NCBI GenBank assembly: GCA_026119935.1
Contig: JALRMH010000013.1
Span: 124,001 to 188,000 of the forward strand
DNA: 64,000 nt
Source: Endothia cerciana
Lineage: Eukaryota; Ascomycota; Sordariomycetes; Diaporthales; Cryphonectriaceae
Direction of reading: 5' to 3'
The position numbers were made by a program, and so were the translations under genes. The notes beneath the pieces are model-generated. The model was not told the origin of the DNA, did no database searches, and worked only from the letters and a program-made list of their open reading frames with translations. Shown here in pieces: positions 1 through 12,090 of the stretch (the stretch's first letter is position 1; each line of letters begins with the position of its first letter).

Positions 1-267
1 ACTGTATGTAGGGAACAGTACTTGGCTTGATGACTGAAGAGCTATATACAACATCTATATACTAGTAATGAACGTTGTTAATATATCCAGCTTCTTAAGA
101 CTGGCTCGACTGGATAGATAGATGCCTGATCCGCCGATCCCAGGTTTGCTGCATCGCTACTGATCCATCACCCTGAGTTATATGATTCGCCTCTATGCCG
201 CATGTTGAATCCAGACACTGATTCTTGTTGCTTGTAATCGGTTCCGTGACCTACAGGTTGGATGGGT
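1..267 (+). repeat. LTR-like dispersed repeat, copy A (left edge cut by window)
   Basis: This segment shares a recognisable core with two other places in the window (about 12330-12410 and 48135-48410). All have a GAAGAGCT-centred stretch followed by an AT-rich block, and copies A and B end in nearly the same 30 bp, finishing in a TATAACA/CATAACA terminus. A terminal CA and this spacing fit one end of an LTR. It abuts the MFS fragment directly, so it probably inserted into that gene. The 5' end is not defined and no target duplication was found. Confidence 0.5.
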
Positions 268-630
268 CATAACAACGCAGCTGCTATATATGTCTTCATG
301 AGGCATTTCGGCACAGCCTCGGGTGTTGGCATCGGCGGCGCGGCTTTTCAAAGTATAACAATAGCCCTGGAGCTTGCGCCGGCTTGGGGATTACGACTGA
401 AATCGCGAGGGGCGCGCAGGGTTTCCTGCCTGAGCTGCCTGCAATGCCCGCAGGCGATGCGGGAGACGCGATCGCCGCTGCACAGCGGCTTGGCCTTCTT
501 CGGGTCGCTGCTGATCAGGCACTACGGTGTGAGCAAGGAGCTGCGGACTGAGCATGCGCTGGATGGCCCACGAACTGCACGCATGTCTGAGGGACGAAGG
601 TGGAGGGCGCTGGTTTGATATCCGTACAGA
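268..630 (+). pseudogene. MFS transporter C-terminal fragment (broken)
   Basis: The translation carries a late transmembrane signature of DHA-type fungal multidrug MFS exporters (FGTASGVGIGGAAFQ), then, after a frame change, a loop resembling EIARGAQGFLPELPA, and after a second frame change the terminal segment FFGSLLIRHYGVSKELRTEH. Two offsetting frameshifts and the loss of about three quarters of the protein mark it as a relic. The LTR-like repeat immediately upstream probably removed or displaced the rest. It is not obviously derived from the intact MFS gene near the right edge, whose equivalent segment differs. Confidence 0.7.
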
Positions 631-689
631 AGATGGCAGGTCGCCGGAACGAGCCAGACAGAATTCGGCTCCGGTGGCTTACACAAGCA

Positions 690-1015
690 AGGGTTAGGGC
701 CTGGGCCGACCGATAGGACCGGCAGCGGCCCCGTCGATGTTACCCTGGACCGGCGAAAGCGACGGCGGACCGTTAAAATCGCTGCACCATTTCTGCTGAC
801 TCAGGCTTCCCCAATCTGGTATAACGCACTGTCCTGGTGCCCACCCGGCCCAGGCCTGGCTCCCGGGCCACGATTCCCTGCCCCGCCTCCGTCTTCCTTC
901 CGTTCCGACCGCTCGTCCGGCCTCCGTCGCTTTTATCACCGGGGGCCGGGGCCGCAGGGTGTGTCTTTGTGGGGCGCCCTGCGGTTCCAACTACTATTTA
1001 CGTTCGCAAGGCCCT
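690..1015 (-). repeat. dispersed repeat, inverted relative to the copy at 39.1 kb
   Basis: Read on the minus strand, about 210 bp match 39065-39272 in the same order: a CTTGCGAACGTAAATA start, a GC-rich middle with GTGGCCCGGGAGCC, a GCGTTATACC block and a GAAGCCTGAGTCAGCAG end. Next to it, around 724-756, is a 33-bp stretch that recurs with about three mismatches at 51163-51196. It has high GC, overlapping ORFs in several frames and no recognisable protein, so I treat it as an uncharacterised dispersed repeat. Confidence 0.6.
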
Positions 1016-1510
1016 GTGGGGCTGACTCTTGCGTACGTAAATCCCCCCCTATTTCCCTCCTGCTGTACCTGCTGCTCCCCTTCACGCCTTATATCTTCCT
1101 TCATTCAGCCTGCTGCCATTCGGTCTCTGTCTTTGCCTTCCTCCTCCTCGATGCTCTGAATCCACCTTCAGTACCCTGATTACGGTTTCCAGCGTTGCGT
1201 TTGTGGACTCCATCTGCCGTCTTTGGTCAAGTCTCGCCCCGTCTTGTTTTCAAAAAGCTGTTGTCCCTTTGATCGACTGCCAACCTGTGCGATAGGCCGC
1301 AGGAAGGCTGGTGTACCGCGCTTCAATACACAGAACACAACGGTCGAGGATAACGAGGATACATAGGAAGAGTCTCTTCCGCGAGACAGCAAACCAAAGC
1401 TCGCCGAAAGCACAGAGGCTCGCCGCGCTAGAATTTTCTCTGATTGGAACACGTATATCTTATCGTACTATTCTGCACCCAGATTTCTTAGCTAACTTGA
1501 TATCAGTTTC
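1016..1510. other. non-coding stretch upstream of the recombinase relic
   Basis: Pyrimidine-rich sequence followed by mixed-composition DNA with only short ORFs that resemble nothing. It could contain the decayed promoter and first codons of the DUF3435 gene, whose true start is not visible. Confidence 0.4.
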
Positions 1511-4354
1511 ATGTCTTATAAGCATCCTAAGGTTGACCGTGAGAAGGCCTGGGAAAACGTCATTCGGAACGAGCACAAGTCTAAAGTTGATGTCCTAGAT
1601 TTCGTCGACAACTACATCAAGCTTTCGGGCAGTCCTACCCGATCTTAGGATACACCCGGCAACCTGAAACGGAAACCGGTAACATGCGTCTCGACAGTAA
1701 ATAGAGTAATAAAGCGGCTGATTGCCGCTGCTGAGGCCGAGATCATAAGGCCTCAGAGATAAAGGGACCCTAACAAGGCTTGGTTGCAACTCGCCTGCGC
1801 TCAAGGCACGGCTGGTGCTTAAGATATTAGGCCAGTCCGCGATATTACTAGGGTGAGTTGGTGCTTTTCTCTTCCACCTGTTACGTCCCTACCCGTGTCC
1901 TCAAACTCGCCCGTGCCTCTATCTTGCTGCCTTGTCTCTCCTGCCTGCGCCTTCACTTCCTGCCCTTGTGACTGGGCTGTTTGAGCTAACGCGTCTATCA
2001 AGTGGATCGCGACCCAACTAAAGGGTAAGTAGAGTCTAACTATTGACAGCGAATATAGTAAGACAGGGGCGACGGCCGAGGACCTTCAAAGACTGCTGCA
2101 CACGTTGTGGGAGGGTGGTGACTACATCCCTATGCCGCCGATAAACCGAGTCATGATGCATATGTTCCTACTCATCCTCTTCCTTCCTGGCCCTCGGCCT
2201 GGAATAGTGCCCAATATGCGATGGAGGGATATCATATTGTGGTTGAAACAGGGACGAAAGCTGTCCGGGGGGCCGACGTCTTACGTCTAGCTTGACTCTG
2301 TACCGCAACAAGAGAAAGCGAGACGCCTTGCTAGTCAGGTCAGACAAGGATCAGCATGTTGTTACCCTAACACCTACCCTTTAGATGCGCATCTAATCGT
2401 ACTCTAGGTTTGAATTCGACCTTATAATGATGCCTACTCCACTTCTCTGCTTCACTCACCTGCTCGTGTCTCTAGCTTTGAAGGTGGGTGCCTTGCAAAC
2501 GCGATATAATCGCGTGGAGGATGTGATCCATAAGCCTATCATTAGCAGCAGTGGTTGCACAATATTAGAGTGGAACAAAGAGATGCTCAATAATCGTATA
2601 ATAACACTAAGCTACTCTACCTTCTGCTTATATTAGTTCTGGCTCTGCATTGTGGCGGGCTTCGAGAAGGTGCCGCGCCCCTACTCATTCCGTGTTGGCG
2701 CTGGGGAAACTATCAATAGTAATTTTGCCCTCTACCGACTTCCCCCCCCCCCCCTTTTTTCAGCTAAAGCTCACGGTCTAACAAGCTGCAAACAGAGCAT
2801 ACGACTAGTACTACGCGCTGTTACATCATAGGACATACGAACAAGACATTCCAGAAGGATTACTAGAGCCGGAATATTCGAGTCGACCTCCAGAAGATAC
2901 ACTTCAGCGATCTTGCAGGGGTCATAGAGGATTCCCTGCTCTATAGCATCTCGCGACATTATAACCCCTATGCCCCTATCTACATCACGCAAGACCAGAT
3001 GAACGAGATTGATACAGGCGTTTCTATCCAGGAGCTGCGCAGGGACGTCGATTCATTGAAAACGCGAGGCGCTGACGCGAGCGAAGTAAAGGCGGCAGAG
3101 TGTGTCTTGAACTATTGGCGGTCCCGTTTCAGGGAATTAGCGCCCCTGAAGCGACGGGAGGAATATTTCCTAAGGACTGCACAACTTCGGCAAGAAAATA
3201 ACGAGGCTGGTCTCAGAAGCCTGCAGGAGGATCCCTATCAGCACTATAATGGTCCGGGACTACATCAGAGACTAGACATCGACAGGCTGATGCCAGGAAC
3301 CGTCTTCGATAAGGCGGCTGAAGCCAGGTCGTTCGAGGCTACACAATGGCTGGTATGTTATATGGAGGGCAGCTTTGAGTTGATCTCCCGGATTTCTCGG
3401 GGTCCCTGCCCATCACCTCCACCTTCTGTATATCTACCAGATGAGCAACAGAGAGGCCAGGAGACCCAAATTGGAGCCACGCAGAGGCCCGGCGAAAGTG
3501 AGCAAAAAACCGAGCGATGAGAAAACTAACTCACGTCAGGAAATGGCGTCAACTCAAGAAGGGCTCCAGGCACCCACACGTGCCTCTGGTGCCGCGGATA
3601 AAAAGGGGATGGCCAAGTCTACCTGTTTTATCTGCCGACAGAGCTTTAGGCGGCGCAACGAACTGACGCGGCATGCAAAGGGGTACAGAGCCACATTATC
3701 AGCCCCGTTCCAGTGCCCTGAATGCAGGCGCCAGGGCTTGACACCACCCACTACGCACACACCGTCTCAATGGAGCAATCATATGGAAAGAGTCCACGGC
3801 AGGCAGCATGCCCCTAACTTCCCCGCACACCCTGTCGTCTCAACCTCGAAGGCCAGTACTAGAGTCACATGCGCTATCTGCGATGGCCAAGTCTCTGTCC
3901 ACGGCTTTGCGCGTCATATGAACGAGACGCACGTCGGCGGCCTCCTTATCGGTGAACGCAAGAGTATCAGTTGCTCCGCGTGCCCCGGTATGGACAACCT
4001 CAGTATCGACACCTACGCCTCTCACATCTCTGCACAACACGGCGTTTAAACCATAGAGCGTTGTCCCTTTTGTCGCGACTTTTTTTTACACGCAACGGCC
4101 TGGTCTCACATATCCTGGCCCATTTTCGGCGACTGCCAAGCCCGCTTCCTTGTCCGCTCTGCGAGCAGCAAGGCCTCGCGGCCGCGTGCTTTGAGGACTA
4201 CAACTCCTGGCGTATACATGCCATCCGGGCTCCTAGTCACTTACTCGAGGGCTCCGTTTTAGCGCCGGTATACTCTCCCAGTACGGTTCCGGATACCAAG
4301 CGTAAGGCTGGTGAAGAGATGATGTTTTGCTGGAAAACGTCAGATTTGATATGA
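1511..4354 (+). pseudogene. decayed DUF3435 tyrosine recombinase (Starship captain / FluG-domain family) with C-terminal C2H2 fingers
   Basis: Pieces of DUF3435 appear in order through three frames. An N-terminal helical part (KVDVLDFVDNYIKLSG) lies near 1.6 kb. Two intron-like gaps follow (GTGAGT..., GTAAGT...TATTGACAG). The core LLHTLWEGGDYIPMPP leads to FLPGPRPG, with the first catalytic Arg codon near 2195. PTPLLCFTHLLVSLAL comes next, then YSFRVGAG (second Arg, near 2691), then GHTNKTFQKDY with His near 2834 and the nucleophile Tyr near 2861. The tail RVDLQKIHFSDL through APIYITQDQ and the ELRRDVDSLK helices end in several C2H2 fingers (CFICRQSFRRRNELTRH, CPLCEQQG). A TAG directly after the Tyr codon, other stops, and a frameshift in a T-run near 4081 make it non-functional. 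Family recognition is firm; assignment as a Starship captain rather than another DUF3435 lineage is an inference, and the zinc fingers leave it open. Confidence 0.9.
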
Positions 4355-5793
4355 AGGAGGGGAGTATGCTCTTGTTTAGCGTTTAGGTCGTTGCTCTTAC
4401 CGAGTCTACAATCGATGCCTGCCATCCAGGAGAACCTTAATTGAACGCCCTGGATCTGGAAAAATCGCCTTGACTCTGTTTCTGAACAGAGACGAGCAAT
4501 TCAACCCTCCAAACTCTTGTCATTCTAGGACAAAGCATCGCTATTGCTCAGTGGCTGTTACTGCTTGGAAGGGTGAAGGCAGCCTTAAAAACACTATCAC
4601 GCGTTTAGGTACATTAAAGGGGAAGTCCAGATACGCTACGGCTATCAGAGCTCTCCTCGACTTGGGTCTTACACCGTGCGACTGCGCCCGAGTTCTGGTA
4701 CAGCGGCTGTTTGATCAAGCTGCTTATGTCAATGTCATCGATCGCTGAATTGGCTATATATCATGCAAAGGCTTGTCAAGCCGCCTCCAGCCTAATGCTG
4801 GGCCAATGAAGATGTATTTTCTCCCAATGGCGGGAAGTTAATTTCGGATGCGAAAGAGCTGGGCCAATGTGTATCATAGCATCTGTCGGGGGTCTTTTGA
4901 GTTCTCAGAAATTATGAGTTTAGGTTGCTATTTTCGATAGGTCAAAGAGAACTTTCTACAGAATTTAAGAGGTTTGCTTCCTGTTCAAGCTGATATCTAT
5001 ATACTCTGTAGCCTCAGGCATATCCCTAAGATATTATATACTTAGCGAGAGATTACTATGAACCCCTAGAACTTCTGGCTGTATAGATTATTATATATAT
5101 ATTATTCTTCATTAATATTTCAAACTTTCTAGGGTATAGCCTTGAAACATATAGGTTGTATCCTATATTGCTAAACTGGGAACATTACCCTATTAGCTTG
5201 GAATTCTATTAAAAATTTTATTAAGGGTAAAGCGTGCATCTCCTAAAAGGATAAATATTACTACTAATCTTAAAAGTGATGAACCAGGACTAGGGCGAGG
5301 TCGCACGACAAGACGACCCAGGTCGAGGTAGCAAAGAGCTCAGTCAGCCCTAGCGTGCCCGTGTAGAAAAGAAAACGCAACCAAGGCCCGAGGGCCTGGA
5401 AAATGGACACGATGATAGTTTCTACGGTCTGAACAGGTCATTAAGAAGAGAAGAGGAGTTGATTTCCAAGTCTCGGTTTGAAAATGAGGTGTAGAGGGCA
5501 TCCCTCTTTATACCGGGGGGGGTACCCCCTACAACCTACATCTGCTAGACCATGTCACCACCCACCACAACAGTGACAACTCTAGTAAAATTTGTGTGTA
5601 TGCTTTCCCTAGGTATATCTGTTCAAGGCAGATATGGATCTGCTTTGTGTCTGGTGAATGCTCTGAAGAGGCTTAATTCTCTTCAGAGCTCCTCAAGGGA
5701 GCTAGAGGCCTAATTATATATAACTAAAGGAATATTATAACCTTTGCTGTACTTAGCCAGCAAAGCATTCAGACAAGTCTCAGAAGTATAGCA
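4355..5793. other. AT-rich intergenic DNA
   Basis: One ORF of 92 codons at 4470-4748 (+) has no recognisable family. From about 4900 the DNA is strongly AT-rich with many TA steps, as expected after RIP. A GC-richer island at 5280-5420 interrupts it, and an 8-bp G run lies near 5514. No gene is supported. Confidence 0.5.
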
Positions 5794-6972
5794 CTATTCC
5801 AAGGTATATAATCTGTCCCGAAGTACCATGCCTTTCTCTCGCTCCAATATAATAAAGATATCAGCGCTATCATCTGGGGCAACGGATATTGCCATTGAGA
5901 CACAGCTTGTCAAACCATATCCACATTGCGCCTCCACCTGGCATATCGGAGTAGCAAGGATTGCATCTGCAACTTGCTGGCCAAAATAGGGAACAATATG
6001 ATCAAGTCGGCATTCTCGGAGAAGAATGCGAGGGTAAGGGAGAATGGTTTGGCCAGTGGGCAAATATAGATGACGACGACCATCCTTTATCTCTAGCTGT
6101 GTATTAAACAACTGGTAGGCAAGATGTTCAATCTTGCTACTCATAACCTCTAACCTTAGCAAGCACCTTGCAAGGCCTTGCAATGGAGGTGCCATTGAAA
6201 CCGCCGCTCTTATTATATCAGGCTTGTCCGGTAGGACTCGCTTTAAGATGGCTCTGGCGAGATAGGCAGGGAAGACGGAGGCGCACTGGTCAACGGAAGC
6301 GTTCGTGAGGATATGTCGGTCTTCGGTGAAGAACTCGATTGGGTTGAGGATGTTAGCACCCGGGAAAGGGGAAGCGTTCGTGAGGACATGTCGGTCTTCG
6401 GTGACTGACTCGATTGGGTTGAGGATATTAGTACTCGTTAAAGTAGTAGGAATAGTAGGGTGTTGTATGGTTGTAGACGGTAGAATCCGGGAGGTTTGTG
6501 CTGGTACCGTGAGTTGGATCATTGTAGAATCTGTGCCGCTGTTGTATCCTATGCTGTCTTTGGTCTGCCGATTGTCTCTTGTGTCCCGAGAGTCGTCTGT
6601 TTCAGCACCACTACTGGTACTCGCGAATCTGCGTATCCGGTCGAAGAGCTCTTGTTCGGACTCTATTTTTGCGGCCAGCTTTCTTGCAAGTGACTGACGT
6701 GATTCGATGCTTCGCCTTTCTATACGGTTGAGAAGACGTTGGCGTAACCCTCTACCTGAGGTGTGGCCGGTGGATCGTGTCGCTCTTTTGATCAGGGTGT
6801 ACGCAGTCCAGGCGGGTATGCTACCATGGTCGTGAAAGATTCTTTCCGTCGCGGCCTCATCAGCCGTCTGCACGTATTGTAATGCGCCGGGCAATTCTCG
6901 TGGGAGCTTCTGGCGGTGTTTGATTTGATCGAGAATCTCCGTAATATCATTATCGTCTTCTTCGGGATTCAT
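5794..6972 (-). CDS. hypothetical protein, 392 aa, lineage-specific
   Basis: A long uninterrupted ORF. I chose the first ATG at 6972 (MNPEEDDNDITE); the extension to 7029 begins with GTG. The N-terminal 150 residues are charged and helical (RLLNRIERRSIESRQSLARK...), followed by a Ser/Thr-rich linker. That linker holds a tandem duplication of about 22 residues (TNILNPIESVTEDRHVLTN then ANILNPIEFFTEDRHILTN), visible in DNA at 6300-6425. The C-terminal 180 residues look globular, with no domain I recognise, no signal peptide and no clear membrane segment. The length in AT-rich surroundings supports a real gene, possibly cargo of the surrounding mobile DNA. Confidence 0.6.
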   Translation of the reverse strand: MNPEEDDNDITEILDQIKHRQKLPRELPGALQYVQTADEAATERIFHDHGSIPAWTAYTLIKRATRSTGHTSGRGLRQRLLNRIERRSIESRQSLARKLAAKIESEQELFDRIRRFASTSSGAETDDSRDTRDNRQTKDSIGYNSGTDSTMIQLTVPAQTSRILPSTTIQHPTIPTTLTSTNILNPIESVTEDRHVLTNASPFPGANILNPIEFFTEDRHILTNASVDQCASVFPAYLARAILKRVLPDKPDIIRAAVSMAPPLQGLARCLLRLEVMSSKIEHLAYQLFNTQLEIKDGRRHLYLPTGQTILPYPRILLRECRLDHIVPYFGQQVADAILATPICQVEAQCGYGLTSCVSMAISVAPDDSADIFIILEREKGMVLRDRLYTLE

Positions 6973-9530
6973 GGCTGGTCGTGGTCGGATGACGTTGACT
7001 CTCAAATTTACTGCACAATAATTTGGCACTGCGGTGTAGTTTCGAGGACAAGCAATGTGTCATGACTAATAAATAAGTGGGGCAGGATAAATGGCATAGC
7101 AGGACATCTCTTATGTAAGACACGGAACCGTCAGAATGACTCAGCAACAGAGCAGGAATATTGGTGAGTCCAATGAGACAGGACTGAAGAGTTAATCTCG
7201 GAATATCCTGACGAAGATCAGATACTTTTAGCTCTTCAGCAGTCGATATAAGGAGAAACATAGAATTGCTGAGAATGCCACAATGAAAAGTGAATACTGG
7301 AAACCTAGCAAATATCAGCATTCTGAAATGTTGACATCTCGTTATTAATCTCAAAACCCGGTGTGCATGACGTTATATATCATCAACTTGCCACGCCCAG
7401 TACTATAGTTGTTAAAGCATGAAACATAAGATTGCTGCCATTAATTTATTGTACTCAAACAAGGTGATATGAGTTACTGTCAGTCAACACTAGGCACAGC
7501 AGTACACTGCCCGGATATGGCCGCTGCGACAAGCTTCTCAACCTCTCTCTCCCCAGGTAGAAAACGGTCTTTCGCCTTGCAGATCAATTCAGGAGCTAAC
7601 ATTCAATAAAAGGGCGGCACAGACAGCTTTATTGCTCTTCAGAAAGCTGTAGGTATTTGTTTGATTTATGCTACCACAATATCAAACCCGGTATTCATCC
7701 GATTGTTGCTTGCCGTTAATTGCTAGCTGTGAGACTACCCAGAACAAGGATCTCTCTCCTAAAGCTCTCCCTTATCCGACAATCTGCTTACTTTTTTTCT
7801 GTTTTTCTTTAATAATAAAAAATAAAACAAAAACATTCTGAGCATTCCTTCCTTTTATTATGTTACAAGAACAGTCTTCTTAAACCTGTTCACAAATTAG
7901 TTAACTGCATTGTTATGGCGGCGCGGTACTGGCTGTCCATGACCTCGCAACCATTGAACAATCCGCTTTTTAAAGGGTGCTTTGTATGCTGAGCTCGACA
8001 AGGTCTTCGTAATCATTCGCCGCTCCACAAAACTTATGATAGCTCCGGTCAACGGATCCTCTTCCTCTATCTTGGCAGAGATAATAATGTGCAAGATTGG
8101 ACACTTCTCTACCAGCCAATCTTTGTCTCAGGCATGCATTCATATTGTACAAGATACTCTCATTCTGGCTACGATAGGAAGCCGCGGTGTCACCGACCCA
8201 TGTGTCGAAGTTTGGTTCTTCAGAAAGTGGGAATGACTGAGAAGTTCCGTCGGTGTTCGCAAAATGCAGATTGTAATCCGCAAAAAAAGTCGCTCTGGTT
8301 TGTTGTGTCCATTAGTGGAAAATCTTCTTGGTTGAATTTATCCATTATTGAGAGATCAGAGGGCTTTAGGCTTTGGGACTCTGTCTGTATATATAATAAA
8401 CTTATTAAACTAGAACTTAGGCACTGCTGCACAAAAGAACAGACATCAGAGCATTAAGCAAGGGTTTATAACATAAAGGTGCCTGTGTAGTAAAGACAGT
8501 AAAAGAAGCTACAAGAATACACATAAATAGGGGGAAAGGCCTGCTTTAAATCTGTCTAAAGGGATCTCAGATCGAGAAAAGAAGGCAAGATATTCTATCC
8601 TTGCTGTTTGACTAGACAATAAAGGGATAGTACCCCTATAGCTGAATAGAGATTCAGGACCCACTATTATCTCTCGTGCTGAGAACTACCATACCTAACC
8701 ACCATAATGCTATCAGCAAGAACTCTCTAGGATATAATATTGGAAATGTTGGATGTTGGATGTTAGCATGTTGGTCGAAGAGAACTGCGTTTGTAGCATA
8801 ATTATGTTTGTCCATGCCCCTTTCACAAAATAAGTTGTAGTGGCTCACTTCCCATCCTACTCCTCTCCAAGTGAAATGAGAAAGAACACTACATAAGGAT
8901 TTAGCTCTTTTATCAATTCACAATGCATCTGTCGGCATTTTCAATATCGATACTAGTTTTTCTGATATATGTTAATGCATATAGTGCTGTAATAAGACTA
9001 AAATTCTAATACCGGCCTCGATATCTAATATCTAGTCGTCAGACTACGAACCTTGCTTATTCGGTAGCAGGCAATAATAGCAACTCAGAAAGGATTAAAG
9101 CATTATAAGACAATTTTCGCAGCTCTTGATTTTATCCTACAAGAATAGTATTATAGTAATTTACCTTTCTATGTCATCCGATAGTATTCTCAGATGCTAA
9201 ACTATAATATTTTCAGAGCTAATATATAAGCCGGATTCTGTTATAAGTCTGCTATTACTAGAAGGCCGTTTTATCCTACAGGATGCATTAGTAATAACAG
9301 AGCGTTTAGAGATATGATATATCTTGATTCAGATGAGGAGGCTGAAGCCGTTCTGAGTCAAGAGGACAGCAACATTGAAATTGCAGCTTATATAATAAAA
9401 GCAGTTAGTCAAAACCTGCCTACAATGCAACGTTACCAATTTAATATCAAATTCTGATATTGGTTAGTTTGGCAATTTGACGACGCTGGATAACTATATA
9501 CAGCTTTACGATAATGAATAGATCCATTCG
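6973..9530. other. gene-poor AT-rich DNA
   Basis: Short ORFs occur on both strands (for example 6950-7354, 7982-8457 and 8654-8848), but none exceeds about 130 codons or resembles a known family, and several overlap antisense. TA-rich blocks dominate 8.4-9.5 kb. I see no supported gene. Confidence 0.5.
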
Positions 9531-9860
9531 TTGCCTAATAGTCCTACGCCGGGCATCCTCACTAATTGCACCCAAGACCTGGTCTTCTCGATAGAACGGT
9601 TAGCAAATAGCCCATTCGCAGTAAGGAGGCTCAACCCGTTGAGCGATTCACTTCCCTTCCAGATCGAAGACTCGGTCGCACAGAACGTCTCTGGCACAAC
9701 CTTGGCGAGCTTGTTTTCAGCTGGCCGTCTCTTCTATGTGGATCATACCGATCTCGGGACTCTCCCAACCAACGGCCGGTATACTGCAGCAACCGATGCG
9801 TATTTCTTCATTGATACGATATCTGGAAACTTCCTGCCCTTGGCAGCTTTATCACTATAT
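9531..9860 (+). pseudogene. lipoxygenase fragment
   Basis: About 105 codons match the middle of fungal lipoxygenases (iron- or manganese-type dioxygenases of polyunsaturated fatty acids): LVFSIERLANSPFAVRRL, then LPFQIEDSVAQNVSG, then LFSAGRLFYVDHTDLG and TAATDAYFFIDTISGNFLPLA. In the family this lies upstream of the metal-binding His residues, none of which are present. An in-frame stop precedes the fragment, and after NFLPLA the frame runs into unrelated low-complexity sequence. It is an isolated remnant. Confidence 0.8.
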
Positions 9861-10474
9861 ATATATAGCATTTCTTCTTCTAGCTGCTATACTAGTAGGA
9901 GTTTCGATCACTATAGCTGTAGTTACTATAGTTATTATAATTACTGCAGCCTTAACGAACAGGGCTATAAGGTGTTGGATTCGCTGGGAGGTCCTATACG
10001 GGCTTTTATCGAGAAATATCCCCATGTTTTCCCTTCGTGGAATGATGATCCCTGTCAGTAGCTACCTGATATAATTGAATGGCATCATCACTGGTTCTAA
10101 CAGACGACACAAAACTATGAAAGAATTGTATGATTAACGCATACAGTGAAAAGTTATTATGTATTCTTCGAAAGTCTTGTACAACTGGTGTAATATAAAA
10201 ACTGCTGTCATATGGCGATCAGCTGCAATCAAGGGTCAGGATCTTGATCCCGCTCCTCGACAAGTGTGTCGAAAGGCTAAGTTTTACAACATGGATTGGC
10301 AGGTAAAACGCGGTTCTCCTTCGGTCAATCGGACGACCTGCGATTATCCATATGGATTCCTCCGGCCGCTATCAGTAGTCATTATCCCCATTTCTGATCC
10401 CAATTGTTGAATCTCTTCAGATTGAGATAAAATTTACCACCATCTGGGCAAACGAGTCAATCAGAGTTCTCTCA
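9861..10474. other. no supported gene
   Basis: Continuation ORFs after the lipoxygenase fragment (to about 10074) and an 83-codon ORF at 10159-10410 (+) match nothing I know. The stretch contains CTATAG/TTATTA-rich low-complexity DNA near 9850-9950. Confidence 0.4.
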
Positions 10475-11293
10475 CTACAAAGGGACTATTTCAGATGCGT
10501 CCTTACCGACCCTTCTCTGCAGAGCATACTCGTTTGCGATCAACCGATGCCCATAGACAAAATCGTTATGTATCAATAATGGGCTCAGTATCGTCTGGCC
10601 ATGCAGTAAGAACTCTGCGGGAAATCGGTGTACGGGCGCGATGACTTCAAGCGGCACCCCTTCCTTGCTTCGCTCATATGTCGATGGGCTGTCCAAAATG
10701 ATGTGATCTCTCCAGTCCCCGCGCTCCAGGATTCTCTTCAACTCTTCCAAATAATCATGGAAATTGTCCGGGAAGGTCAGATTGGCGATTAGATGCAGGA
10801 TTTGCAGCATGTACCTGATGTACTCATACCGCACAGATCGTGACCATGGGTACTCCTTGAAAAAGGCCTTGTCGTCGATACTGACTTGCCAGATCACATG
10901 GCTTTTCCTAATCTCAATGAGTGACTCCACGAGATCCCCGTACAAGACGAAAGTAGTCTCTGATGTTTGCATGTCTAGATTATCGAGCTTATCTCTAAGC
11001 CTTGTGAGAATCTCGAAAGCGCGTATCAGAGACAGGCCAGCGCAGCGACAGAATAGCTTCAGCTTCCTCTTAACCGGTTCGCTTGTGGACAGCTTCTGTT
11101 GTCTAGCTTGCAGCGCTCTGATATCTTCAAGCTTCGGCAAGCTCTGAAGGGTCTGCAGGACAGGCTGGTTCGAGACAGCACGGGGTCTAGGCGGCGGAGA
11201 GGCGAGAACTGCATTGCCAAGATGCGAGTCCTCATGACCCAGGACTTGCAGGTGCCAATCAAGATAGAGGTCTCTGAGAAGGCTGTAATTCAT
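10475..11293 (-). CDS. hypothetical protein, 272 aa
   Basis: An intact ORF with a genuine ATG at 11293. The protein is Leu/Arg-rich and predicted mainly helical, for example RAFEILTRLRDKLDNLD and LQILHLIANLTFPDNFHDYL. There is no signal peptide, membrane segment or recognisable catalytic motif. It is isolated, with AT-rich DNA on both sides. I do not recognise the family. Its length without stops in a RIP-exposed region argues that it is, or recently was, under selection. Confidence 0.55.
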   Translation of the reverse strand: MNYSLLRDLYLDWHLQVLGHEDSHLGNAVLASPPPRPRAVSNQPVLQTLQSLPKLEDIRALQARQQKLSTSEPVKRKLKLFCRCAGLSLIRAFEILTRLRDKLDNLDMQTSETTFVLYGDLVESLIEIRKSHVIWQVSIDDKAFFKEYPWSRSVRYEYIRYMLQILHLIANLTFPDNFHDYLEELKRILERGDWRDHIILDSPSTYERSKEGVPLEVIAPVHRFPAEFLLHGQTILSPLLIHNDFVYGHRLIANEYALQRRVGKDASEIVPL

Positions 11294-12090
11294 GATCGGC
11301 TGGGAATGATTATTGAGCAGTCAATAGCCGCTAGCTATATCATCCTGTTCTTATTGGGAAAATCCATATAGCGATTGTTTACAAATCGAGTTCGTTCTCT
11401 CAGAAAGAAAGTCTTTGCTTTACTTTATCGTTTCAATCTCGTACAGTTAATACTATCAGATCCCATAGCCAGACAGCCTATCATCTTATAACAGCTTCAC
11501 CCGACAAGTCCCGACAGCTACTACTTTCAATAACCATGCTGAGCAGATTGAGACAGAATCAGGTACCGGAGTGTTGATAGCGATTACAGAGACAGGGCGC
11601 GGATGTCTTGGAGCATATAGTGATCCCATTCAACATGCAGGTTATACCAAGCTCTTCCGTTTACTAAGATACTAATAATAACCTCGAGATAGTGCATTCC
11701 TTAATGCTAAGGCTGTTTTCGATAGCTAGGAGAAAATAAGAACTGACTTGCTCTGAAGTGTAGCACTAAGGAGAGGTATTTCAAACGGATACGGAACGGT
11801 CTGTAGCAGCGTTTGCAATTTCTCATTAACAAGCTGTATATAGGTTGACAAATGTGAATGCACACATCAATCGAGTTTCGCAGCCAACGGTTCGGTAGTG
11901 TAGTTGGCTATCACAATGCATTGATTTACGATCAGACTCCTCTTTTATTTATTCAGACAGCATTTTCAAATAAAACGCGATGCATCCTTCTGGCTTTTCA
12001 ATTGTGCGAAGTTATTTACCTGTTCAAAACTTGCTATAGCTGCTCCAAAAGTATTAAAAGGGAAACCAGACGGGGCGATAACAGGGCTAA
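11294..12090. other. no supported gene
   Basis: AT-rich spacer with only short unmatched ORFs such as 11858-12106. Confidence 0.4.
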
